Positions 1-5,230 of a stretch of DNA of 5,230 nt are shown piece after piece. Every line of letters starts with the position of its first letter. Position 1 is the first letter of the stretch. Source of the stretch: Actinomycetota bacterium (GTDB lineage: Bacteria; Actinomycetota; Humimicrobiia; Humimicrobiales; Humimicrobiaceae); NCBI GenBank assembly GCA_003155275.1, contig PMCC01000161.1, forward strand, positions 26,743 through 31,972, given 5' to 3'. The notes under the pieces are model-generated. The model was not told where the DNA came from. It saw only the letters and a program-made list of their open reading frames with translations, and searched no databases. Made by a program: the position numbers and the translations under genes.

Positions 1-272
1 TCATAAATATATTTGGAAATATTCCCAATCAATCTATATATAATGGCGCCAGGATGGCTCAGCCCGATGAAGTATGGAACTACCAGATGGGCGACGGCCT
101 GGAAAGAGCAATATGCCTGGCAAACATTTTAAAAAACAGAAACCCTGACCTGAGCATGGAAATTAATGTTGAAAAGGACCATGTTGATATAATTATAGGG
201 GGGAAAACGATTACATGGCCATCCGCCAAAGGTTTAAAGGGAAATATAAGACTGGATAACAATTCTTTTTAG
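1..272 (+). CDS. C-terminal fragment of an unrecognised protein (5' end outside window)
   Basis: The reading frame (codons beginning at base 3) is open from the left edge to the TAG at 270-272, giving about 90 visible residues. The ATG at 54 lies in the middle of this open frame and has no Shine-Dalgarno site at proper spacing, only GCGCCAGG directly abutting it. I therefore read it as an internal Met, and the visible part as the tail of a longer protein. The tail contains the stretch AQPDEVWNYQMGDGLERA, then an amphipathic helix-like segment (ICLANILKNR), then alternating hydrophobic strands (VDIIIGG, KTITWPS) and ends LDNNSF. It looks soluble, with no membrane segment or signal visible. I do not recognise the family. 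It converges on the minus-strand gene ending at 379, so it belongs to a different transcription unit. Confidence that this is coding is good because the frame stays open and the protein is well-composed; the function is unknown. Confidence 0.7.
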   Translation, partial: INIFGNIPNQSIYNGARMAQPDEVWNYQMGDGLERAICLANILKNRNPDLSMEINVEKDHVDIIIGGKTITWPSAKGLKGNIRLDNNSF

Positions 273-332
273 GAACTTCATATATATTAAAATTACTTTA
301 TTCCTTCACATCCAATCATAGGCAACCAGATG

Positions 333-378
333 GCCAGATTTTTAGGGTATTTGGCTATGGCTTATTTAATTTTTTTTA
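333..378 (+). terminator. Weak candidate terminator between convergent genes
   Basis: A 7-bp stem (333-339 GCCAGAT with 349-355 ATTTGGC, one G-U wobble) with a 9-nt loop lies in the 106-nt gap between the plus-strand fragment and the minus-strand gene. A T-rich tract, including eight T in a row, follows at about 367-378. The T-run begins more than ten bases after the stem, which is too far for a textbook intrinsic terminator, so this is only a possibility for the plus-strand unit. Confidence 0.25.
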
Positions 379-1506
379 TTAATTGTCTTTCCAATTTTTA
401 AATAATGGAAGGTTATCCTGGTTTAAGTTAAATTTTACATAAGACGCGCCTACTGATGAATCAGCGGCAATGATTTTTCCTTCACAATTTGCAAGCACAA
501 AAGTAAATACGCCTCCTCCCAGAAAACTGGCTTTACTGCGCCTTAACAAGCCTGTACTTGTAACAGTCTGCCCGCCGCTGGAAGTTACGGTTAGATATAG
601 CAAATGTGTGATTTTTTTCTCTATAAAGTAACTTCTGATTGCTGCATTGACAAGAGGACTATATTTTTTATCTGCTGAAACTGTAGTCAGCATTTTATTA
701 AATTCATCAAAATTCTTAATCAGCTCATCTGCCCGTGTGCAGATCTCTTTATCAGATGTTGTTTGTGACGCGGCATAATTTTTTAATTTTATTATGTTGC
801 AAAACAATTGCTGCCGTATTTCGATTAGTTTATTAAAACTTTCTATTAGTTTGGATGATTCTATACGGTGAAAATTTAAAATATAGACAGGACATACTTC
901 TTTAATGCGGTCTGCAACAATAGCATGCAAAGCATTGTCTGAAACATCCATCTCTCTTCCTTTTAACTCATAGTCCACACTGAAATACCCCACTAAATTG
1001 GTGACGGTATCAATGATTCCAATAGCAGTGTTTAAAGGAATTGTTGAAAGCCTCACCTTAATCACCTTAAGTTGGTCGTCTATTTCTTTTTTTTGGTTTG
1101 TTAATGCATCTTCCCATTTTTTAATCTGGTTATTAATTTGAAGCAATTGAGCGTCATCAGAACAGAAATCAAGCGAATCTACAATTAAAATTCGTGTATT
1201 TTCCTTTTCCAGAGATTGTTTGATTCTTGAGGCAATAAATTCTGCTTTGTAAACCATAGAATTATAGGCCGCCAGCTCTGCAACATATCCAAATTTGTCG
1301 TCAAGTGTTATTTTTCCTTTTTCCGGCTTGCCCTCTATTTTTGGAGCAGGCAATTGCGCTTCCAGCGTAGCTTTCCTGGCTTCGGCTACTTGCTGTTCCA
1401 AGGATGCAATTTCTTTATCTATTGTGAGTTCTTTAAGTCTTGCTTCTTTTTCAGTTGGTTTGTCTTTTGGCGCAGGGATTTTTTTTAATGTATTATCCTC
1501 ATTCAT
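379..1506 (-). CDS. Unrecognised 375-residue protein with N-terminal coiled coil
   Basis: I do not recognise a named family. The longest frame starts at a TTG (1518), but the ATG at 1506 is preferred because GAGGAG sits just upstream (1516-1511) and would otherwise be inside the coding sequence. Residues about 1-65 are charged, rich in K, E, A and P, with a heptad-like run around 20-50, so a coiled coil flanked by proline-rich linkers is likely. Residues about 120-150 are a second helical, charged stretch. Residues about 154-176 (IPLNTAIGIIDTVTNLVGYF) are the most hydrophobic segment, though the internal Asp makes a true membrane helix doubtful. The C-terminal part (about 298-360) looks beta-rich, with TVTSSGGQTVTSTG, then FLGGGVFTFVLAN and an EGKIIAADS motif. 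There is no signal peptide. It follows the UroD-like gene by 127 nt and has its own promoter-like motif, so it may be a separate unit. The C-terminal domain looks like a conserved module, but its role is unknown. Confidence 0.85.
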   Translation of the reverse strand: MNEDNTLKKIPAPKDKPTEKEARLKELTIDKEIASLEQQVAEARKATLEAQLPAPKIEGKPEKGKITLDDKFGYVAELAAYNSMVYKAEFIASRIKQSLEKENTRILIVDSLDFCSDDAQLLQINNQIKKWEDALTNQKKEIDDQLKVIKVRLSTIPLNTAIGIIDTVTNLVGYFSVDYELKGREMDVSDNALHAIVADRIKEVCPVYILNFHRIESSKLIESFNKLIEIRQQLFCNIIKLKNYAASQTTSDKEICTRADELIKNFDEFNKMLTTVSADKKYSPLVNAAIRSYFIEKKITHLLYLTVTSSGGQTVTSTGLLRRSKASFLGGGVFTFVLANCEGKIIAADSSVGASYVKFNLNQDNLPLFKNWKDN

Positions 1507-1516
1507 AATGCTCCTC
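1507..1516 (-). promoter_or_regulatory. Ribosome binding site that fixes the start at 1506
   Basis: GAGGAG (minus strand, 1516-1511) is followed by a 4-nt spacer (CATT) and ATG at 1506. The spacer is short, but no comparable site precedes the alternative TTG at 1518, so the ATG is the better start. Confidence 0.65.
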
Positions 1517-1563
1517 AAAAGTTATTTTAATAATATTAAGAAAAACATTTAATCTATAAGCAC

Positions 1564-1592
1564 ACAATAATTCTTGTTGCATTAAATATCAA
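1564..1592 (-). promoter_or_regulatory. Candidate sigma-70-type promoter for the 375-residue protein
   Basis: On the minus strand TTGATA (1592-1587, five of six matches to TTGACA) and TATTGT (1569-1564, four of six to TATAAT) are separated by 17 nt. This would give a leader of about 50 nt before the ATG at 1506. In AT-rich intergenic DNA such matches are common, so support is modest. Confidence 0.3.
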
Positions 1593-1633
1593 ACCCATAT
1601 CTTACGATTTATTTAAAATTACCGTTGCCTTTT

Positions 1634-2656
1634 TTATTTTATCGATATCGGATAACCTCCATGCTTTCTTACAGTATCAACCATGGCCATTACATTTTCA
1701 ACCGGCATGGGGGTTGTTATTGTGTTGCTTGAGCCACACGCATAAAATCCGTTTCCTGCAATATTCTCCAGATTATTTAAGACAAGTTTTTCCACATCTT
1801 TGCTGCTGCCCCTGATTAAAGTATCCATTTCTATATTTCCCAACAGGCACAGCCTGTCTTTATATTTTTCCTGTACCTCTTTTATAGACATTGCCTTTGG
1901 CTCTATCGGATGGATAGCATTAAAGCCGCAATCCAAAAGATCATCTATAATTTCCCAAATCTTTCCGTCTGAATGATAAATAAAGGGTATATTTTTCTTT
2001 TTACAGATTTGACCCATTTTTTTATACCAGGGAAAAACATTTTTTCTGAGTATATCTGATGAAATCATGAGGCCTTCCGTATAAGCAATATCGTCAACTG
2101 CCGCAAAAGCGCCGACAGTTTCAAACTCTATGATTTTATTAAACACCTCGAACTGTATCTGCCCTACTTTGGAAAACACTTTTTCAACAAGACCCGGATT
2201 TTCAATTGTGGATATACAGAAATTATTAAAACTCATAAGCATCCATGTTGCCGTAAATATCTTTCCTCCAGTAGCTACTATTTTCATGTTTTGAGGCAGG
2301 ATTTTTTTAGCATCTTCAAAAACAGAGTAATCCTCTTTTTCAGGATCCATCCAGTCATAGTTTTCTAAATCATTTATAGTCCTTATAAGACCGTCGTCTT
2401 CATCTGCCCATGTCATACCGTCTTTTTCCGTTTGGTTTCCTATTGTCTTTGCAGGTTTTAAAATGCCTTTTGCTGCCAGTATAAAATCATGGCATTGCGC
2501 CAGGGAAAATTTCAGCTCATCTTCAAGGATCAGCGGCTTTTTTGACAGGTACTTTTCTTTAAAACCTTCATCAATGTGCAGCTCTATTAAAGGAACGAAT
2601 CTTTTATCCCGGCATAAAAGCACGTTTTTAAGATTTTCAAAATCAGGGCTATACAT
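1634..2656 (-). CDS. Uroporphyrinogen decarboxylase-superfamily protein (methyltransferase-like, not HemE)
   Basis: This 340-residue protein matches the UroD fold of the corrinoid/methylcobamide methyltransferase (MtaA/CmuA-like) and unknown-substrate branch. Typical features in order are: D188-D189 in AVDDIAYTEGLMIS; FIYHSDG (H228, D230, G231) at the barrel strand; the GFNAIHPIEP segment (H249, E252); LLGNIEMD (G273, N274); and a C-terminal FYACGSSNTITTPMPVENV motif (C307) leading into the final helix. The Arg-rich substrate loop near the N terminus of true haem-pathway UroD is absent, so haem synthesis is unlikely. Classic MtaA-type enzymes bind zinc with H-x-C and a distal Cys. Here the first motif reads H-S-D, with a Cys only at 307, so methyl transfer to a thiol is not assured. 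The ATG at 2656 follows a weak GAAAGAG site. It lies 152 nt after the sugar isomerase and probably belongs to the same pathway. Superfamily assignment is firm; the substrate is unknown. Confidence 0.9.
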   Translation of the reverse strand: MYSPDFENLKNVLLCRDKRFVPLIELHIDEGFKEKYLSKKPLILEDELKFSLAQCHDFILAAKGILKPAKTIGNQTEKDGMTWADEDDGLIRTINDLENYDWMDPEKEDYSVFEDAKKILPQNMKIVATGGKIFTATWMLMSFNNFCISTIENPGLVEKVFSKVGQIQFEVFNKIIEFETVGAFAAVDDIAYTEGLMISSDILRKNVFPWYKKMGQICKKKNIPFIYHSDGKIWEIIDDLLDCGFNAIHPIEPKAMSIKEVQEKYKDRLCLLGNIEMDTLIRGSSKDVEKLVLNNLENIAGNGFYACGSSNTITTPMPVENVMAMVDTVRKHGGYPISIK

Positions 2657-2689
2657 TTTTACTCTTTCACTTAATGTTTTACATATTTT

Positions 2690-2695
2690 TTTATA
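2690..2695 (-). promoter_or_regulatory. Candidate -10 element before the UroD-like gene
   Basis: TATAAA (minus strand 2695-2690) lies 33 nt ahead of the ATG at 2656, in the 152-nt gap after the isomerase gene. The nearest -35-like sequence (TTGAGA) is only 14 nt upstream of it, so a normal sigma-70 promoter is not well supported. The gene may instead be read through from the upstream operon. Confidence 0.2.
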
Positions 2696-2808
2696 AGCCT
2701 TTTAACTTATCTCAAAGATATAATTTTTCTGGCCTACTTTTTTAAATATATTCTATTTCATGTTTTGGATACCATTTTGCCTCTGTTTTTTATATTACAT
2801 CTTCATTT

Positions 2809-3804
2809 CTATATTTTACCGAATATTAGTTCCCTTATCATCAGCATATTATCAACATAATTATGGTTTCTTAGGTTCTCGTCAATTTCATTTTCATGCA
2901 CTAAAAGGATGTTGGCAATTTTTTCGTAGTCTTTTACAAATTTTACTGCAAGCTGCATCATTTTTGCCCTGTCATTTCTCGGCGTGACAGTATCTATATT
3001 AAGCCAGCCTTTGAAATCAGCCTTGCCAAGCTGATAAAACATCTCAAGAGTGTCCCAGAAATTAATCGAACCGAAAACAAGGTCCGGATCGGCGTCTCTA
3101 TAGTTATCATTTAAATGCACCTGGTAAAGCTTTCCGTATTTATTGTAAAGAGCCATAGATTCTGCCGGCCTTTCCTGCGCAAAAAGAGAATGCCCCAAGT
3201 CAAGAGCTGCTCCAACATTATCCACGTCAAGACACTTTATAAAAAATAAAAGCTTCCCGCAGTCTTCAATATATTCCTTTGCTCTTGGGTCTTTTTGTTT
3301 TGGCTCAATGGCAATTTTGACTTTGGGTTTATAAGCTCCAAGCTCATTTAGTGATTCAATCATATGGTCCCATGCTCTTGCATAATCAGCTTGGAAAACA
3401 TAATCAAACCCGTCGTGAGCGGGCCACAGCAGCACACTGTATGCATCAAGCTCAACTGCAATATCCATATTTCTCTTGGTTATATTAATAGCCTCTTTCC
3501 TTATATTTTTATCAAAAGAAGATATTGAGCCCAGCTTAAATTTCGGGTCTGACCATATGTCCGGACCGATGTCAGAAACCCTCAAACCATGATTTAAAAG
3601 TATTGCCTTTAATTTAGCAGGGTCTTCTATATATGGATGGCCGGGATACCATACGGCCAAACCTTCCAGGCCATCAATTTTTTCCATATCTTCAAGCATT
3701 TTCTCGAAATCATAAAGCTTATCATAGCCTCCCGGAACATATCTTTCGGAAAATGAACCGAAACATCCATAATGGCAGTTGATGTTGAGTTTTAGTTTCT
3801 TCAT
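2809..3804 (-). CDS. Xylose isomerase-like TIM-barrel sugar isomerase
   Basis: This 331-residue protein belongs to the xylose isomerase-like/AP endonuclease 2 superfamily and likely interconverts an aldose and ketose, or epimerises a sugar, in the cytosol. Several blocks resemble actinobacterial-type xylose isomerase: SDPKFKLGSIS (about 85-95), NMDIAVELDA (112-121) followed by LLWPAHDG (125-132), IAIEPKQKDPR (164-174, like the EPKPNEPR motif), ALDLGH (200-205), YQVHLND (227-233), DPDLVFG (239-245) and LNIDTVTPR (268-276). By that alignment the metal ligands would be E167, D202, H205, H230, D239, D241 and D271, with K169 and W127 also kept. His at 230, where xylose isomerase has Asp, recalls L-rhamnose isomerase. 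The protein is about 55 residues shorter than typical xylose isomerase, whose C-terminal arm is missing. The start is fixed by AAGGAGG 6 nt ahead. It is translationally coupled to the amidohydrolase upstream. The exact sugar cannot be read from sequence. Confidence 0.92.
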   Translation of the reverse strand: MKKLKLNINCHYGCFGSFSERYVPGGYDKLYDFEKMLEDMEKIDGLEGLAVWYPGHPYIEDPAKLKAILLNHGLRVSDIGPDIWSDPKFKLGSISSFDKNIRKEAINITKRNMDIAVELDAYSVLLWPAHDGFDYVFQADYARAWDHMIESLNELGAYKPKVKIAIEPKQKDPRAKEYIEDCGKLLFFIKCLDVDNVGAALDLGHSLFAQERPAESMALYNKYGKLYQVHLNDNYRDADPDLVFGSINFWDTLEMFYQLGKADFKGWLNIDTVTPRNDRAKMMQLAVKFVKDYEKIANILLVHENEIDENLRNHNYVDNMLMIRELIFGKI

Positions 3805-3818
3805 TCAGCTCCTCCTTA
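3805..3818 (-). promoter_or_regulatory. Shine-Dalgarno overlapping upstream stop codon (translational coupling)
   Basis: On the minus strand the TAA stop of the amidohydrolase (3818-3816) runs directly into AAGGAGG (3817-3811), the near-perfect ribosome binding site for the isomerase ATG at 3804, with a 6-nt spacer. Ribosomes terminating on the first gene would be placed at the second, so the two products are probably made in fixed proportion. Confidence 0.85.
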
Positions 3819-4607
3819 AAAATTATATAGTTTTGCCGCTGTATTATAAAAAATATCTTCCCTGTCACTGTCTTCGATATCAGCTGAAAGGACGCTTGCG
3901 ACATGGTATCTTATATCCATCATCGGCATATCTGTTCCAAAAAGAATCCTTCCTTTTCCTGCTTTATCGAGTACCATTTTAAAAACTGACGGATAAATAG
4001 TATCACCCGAAAAATCCATATAAACATTTTCATGATTTGAAACAAAATTTATTACTTCAGGATAAAAATTAATCTTGCCTCCTGAATGCCCCAGGATTAT
4101 TTTAAGTTTTGGGTACTTTTGAAGAACACTTTCAAAAAGAAGCGGATTTCCGTTAAACTGCTTGGGATTATCGGTATAAGGGCTCCAGGTATGTGAAGAT
4201 ATCACTATGTCTTCACGGGATGCATATTCCCAAAGTGGCTCATAAAGCTTGCTGTCAATTCTTGTTTCATGAAGAACCGGATGTATTTTTATACCTGCGA
4301 AATTAATTTTTGCCCTGTTATCCTCAATTATCATTAATGACTTTGAAGCAATTTTAGGATTGTAAACCAGGTTCCAGTAAAAAAAAGGGCCGAATTTATC
4401 ATCAACCTTCATTATTTCTGGAATTTGCAATGAAAGGTCATAAAAACTAATGCAGTGCGAACATATTGAAACTTTTACATTAAAATTTTTCTGCAGTTCA
4501 AACACCCTTTCATCGCTGTAGTTATAATACAGGACATTGGGCATTATACCAAGATGCATGTGCGAATCGATGATTTTAAATTTTTTCAGTTTTTCATTTA
4601 GATCCAT
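3816..4607 (-). CDS. Amidohydrolase-2 family metal-dependent hydrolase/decarboxylase
   Basis: This 263-residue protein has the full signature of the amidohydrolase-related (Amidohydro_2, COG2159-like) TIM barrel. The signature consists of IIDSHMHLG with H16-x-H18 near the N terminus, GIKIHP (K107, H109), ISSHTW with H139, ILGHSGG with H174, and LFGTDMP with D226. By analogy to ACMSD-type members, H16, H18, H139 and D226 would hold a divalent metal and H174 would assist catalysis. It is slightly short for the family but contains both barrel ends, so it looks complete. The family includes C-C hydrolases, decarboxylases and lactonases, and the reaction here is not determined. The ATG at 4607 is preceded by AAGG at 4618-4615 with a 7-nt spacer. 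It is followed after 11 nt by the sugar isomerase, with stop/Shine-Dalgarno overlap, implying that the two act together. A second, divergent family member lies 182 nt upstream. Confidence 0.93.
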   Translation of the reverse strand: MDLNEKLKKFKIIDSHMHLGIMPNVLYYNYSDERVFELQKNFNVKVSICSHCISFYDLSLQIPEIMKVDDKFGPFFYWNLVYNPKIASKSLMIIEDNRAKINFAGIKIHPVLHETRIDSKLYEPLWEYASREDIVISSHTWSPYTDNPKQFNGNPLLFESVLQKYPKLKIILGHSGGKINFYPEVINFVSNHENVYMDFSGDTIYPSVFKMVLDKAGKGRILFGTDMPMMDIRYHVASVLSADIEDSDREDIFYNTAAKLYNF

Positions 4608-4630
4608 TACTTAGCCTTTTTTGTCTGATT

Positions 4631-4648
4631 GGCAGTCTTATTGCTGCC
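4631..4648 (-). promoter_or_regulatory. Small GC-rich hairpin in the leader of the amidohydrolase gene
   Basis: GGCAG and CTGCC (4648-4644 and 4635-4631 on the minus strand) can form a 5-bp stem with an 8-nt loop in otherwise AT-rich DNA. It lies 12 nt upstream of the AAGG ribosome binding site at 4618-4615, so it could affect translation or transcript stability. It is too small to call a riboswitch. Confidence 0.2.
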
Positions 4649-4673
4649 TTCTTTTGTTTAAAAACCTAATATT

Positions 4674-4702
4674 TTTTTAACAAATAATTTGATTAATGTC
4701 AC
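4674..4702 (-). promoter_or_regulatory. Candidate promoter for the amidohydrolase-isomerase unit
   Basis: GTGACA (4702-4697) and TAAAAA (4679-4674) on the minus strand have a 17-nt spacer, each with partial matches to sigma-70 consensus. The position, in the 182-nt gap between the two amidohydrolase-like genes, is sensible. The sequence match alone is weak. Confidence 0.22.
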
Positions 4703-4718
4703 AGTATCAGCTAATACT
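4703..4718. promoter_or_regulatory. 16-bp imperfect palindrome, possible operator
   Basis: AGTATCAGCTAATACT reads nearly the same on both strands (14 of 16 positions symmetric, centred on AGCT). It directly abuts the upstream side of the candidate -35 element, a position used by transcription factor dimers. No T-run follows on either strand, so it is not an intrinsic terminator. Confidence 0.3.
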
Positions 4719-4789
4719 TAAGCCTGATGTTTTAACATAGTTACCAATATCAATAATTCAGCATAAATTAATCATAACTCTGCCAATAA

Positions 4790-5230
4790 TTATAAGCTTA
4801 TCTTCTTCAGTAATCTCGAAATATTTTTTCCGGCGATATTCTCTTTTGAGCCCTCATCAATATCTGCAGACTCTATCCTGCTGGTGTTTACCTCAAGGCT
4901 TGTGTTGGGAAAATTGGAGCCGAAAACAAGCCTTTCAGATCCGAATTTTTCTACATAATGCTCTATCTGATCCATAAGAAGCATCCCGCTCACCTCAAGA
5001 TATAAATTTTCAAATTCCTCCATCAGCGGAAAATAAAACCTGTTAAACATACATTGCTTGAGAGAGGTTTCAAGGATTACGGGAAGTTTCTTATTTTCAC
5101 TCAGCAATACCTTTAAATCATCAATGGCAAAGTATTTATTTCCCGTAATATCCAGCTCTTTTAAATCCAGCATCAGGGGAAAATTTGCTCCGGCCATTTC
5201 CTTGTAAATTTTTCGCATATAAAAATCATT
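4790..5230 (-). CDS. Divergent amidohydrolase-2-like protein lacking catalytic residues (N terminus outside window)
   Basis: The frame is open from the right edge through to the TAA at 4792-4790, giving 146 visible codons. The Met at 5218 is internal to the frame (upstream codons read N-D-F-Y) and not a supported start. The visible part matches the C-terminal half of the amidohydrolase-2 barrel: an ANFPLMLDLKE strand, LPVILETSL, then FENLYLEVSG, an IEHYVEKFGSERLVFGSNFP block and the usual terminal helix. Numbering from the Met at 5218, the positions that normally carry His or Asp are changed. The strand that usually reads L-M-x-H has D18, the strand that usually ends in a His (as in LGH) reads ETSLK, and the GTD/GSD motif is GSN with N102. 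It is therefore either a pseudoenzyme or a subfamily with different chemistry. It is upstream of, and on the same strand as, the intact paralogue, so a joint function is likely. The N-terminal HxH region is not visible. Confidence 0.85.
   Translation of the reverse strand, partial: NDFYMRKIYKEMAGANFPLMLDLKELDITGNKYFAIDDLKVLLSENKKLPVILETSLKQCMFNRFYFPLMEEFENLYLEVSGMLLMDQIEHYVEKFGSERLVFGSNFPNTSLEVNTSRIESADIDEGSKENIAGKNISRLLKKISL

Noticed and set aside
80..262. Minus-strand open frame of 60 codons
   Set aside because: It lies wholly opposite the plus-strand coding frame, has no ribosome site and no recognisable protein features.
1507..1518. TTG start at 1518 for the 375-residue protein
   Set aside because: Using it would place the GAGGAG ribosome site inside the coding region and leave the TTG without one. 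The ATG at 1506 fits better.
1295..1552. Plus-strand open frame of 85 codons, Ser/Phe-rich
   Set aside because: It is antisense to the coiled-coil N terminus of the 375-residue protein. Its composition is a mirror of the Lys/Glu-rich codons on the other strand.
2463..2987. Two plus-strand open frames (2463-2696, 2760-2987), the second hydrophobic
   Set aside because: Both overlap convincing minus-strand enzyme genes (the second overlaps the isomerase C terminus). The hydrophobicity is what antisense of charged codons gives, and neither has a ribosome site.
3722..3982. Overlapping open frames at 3722-3904 (-) and 3779-3982 (+)
   Set aside because: They span the junction of the amidohydrolase and isomerase genes in other frames and show no homology-like motifs.
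4631..4660. Intrinsic terminator reading on the plus strand (GGCAG...CTGCC followed by TTCTTTTGTTT)
   Set aside because: No plus-strand gene lies upstream to be terminated, and the stem is only 5 bp.
1..5230. CRISPR arrays, tRNA or rRNA genes, insertion sequences, attachment sites
   Set aside because: No regularly spaced repeats, cloverleaf-like segments, transposase motifs or flanking inverted repeats were seen on reading either strand.

Overview
The window is an AT-rich bacterial segment. It has clear Shine-Dalgarno sites, short intergenic gaps and no mobile-element, tRNA, rRNA or CRISPR signatures. Lysine/isoleucine-rich proteins and a mix of metal-dependent TIM-barrel enzymes suggest an AT-rich, probably anaerobic bacterium. 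Loci pairing uroporphyrinogen-decarboxylase-like proteins with amidohydrolases and sugar isomerases are typical of Lentisphaerae/Planctomycetes-type lineages, Clostridia and candidate phyla. That placement is an inference from gene content and cannot be settled here.

Layout, left to right. At 1-272 (+) lies the C-terminal end of a protein that begins outside the window. It converges on a minus-strand series of five genes that fills the rest. In transcription order (right to left) these are: a partial, divergent amidohydrolase-2-like protein (5230-4790); a complete amidohydrolase-2 enzyme with a full metal site (4607-3816); a xylose-isomerase-like sugar isomerase (3804-2809); a uroporphyrinogen-decarboxylase-superfamily protein of the methyltransferase/unknown-substrate type (2656-1634); and an unrecognised 375-residue protein with an N-terminal coiled coil (1506-379).

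The two middle genes are tightly coupled: 11 nt separate them, and the stop codon of the first is embedded in the Shine-Dalgarno site of the second. The other gaps (182, 152 and 127 nt) are long enough for separate promoters, and weak promoter-like motifs can be seen in each. The first four minus-strand genes look like one metabolic locus: two amidohydrolase-fold proteins, one aldose/ketose isomerase-like enzyme and one UroD-fold enzyme. No pathway known to me uses exactly this set, so a carbohydrate or C1-related pathway of unknown substrate is the most that can be inferred.

The most notable observation is that the right-hand amidohydrolase paralogue has lost the residues that normally bind metal or act in catalysis in the part visible here, while its neighbour keeps all of them. 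This suggests an enzyme/pseudoenzyme pair or a divergent subfamily. The 375-residue protein may be an independent transcription unit and has no function I can name.
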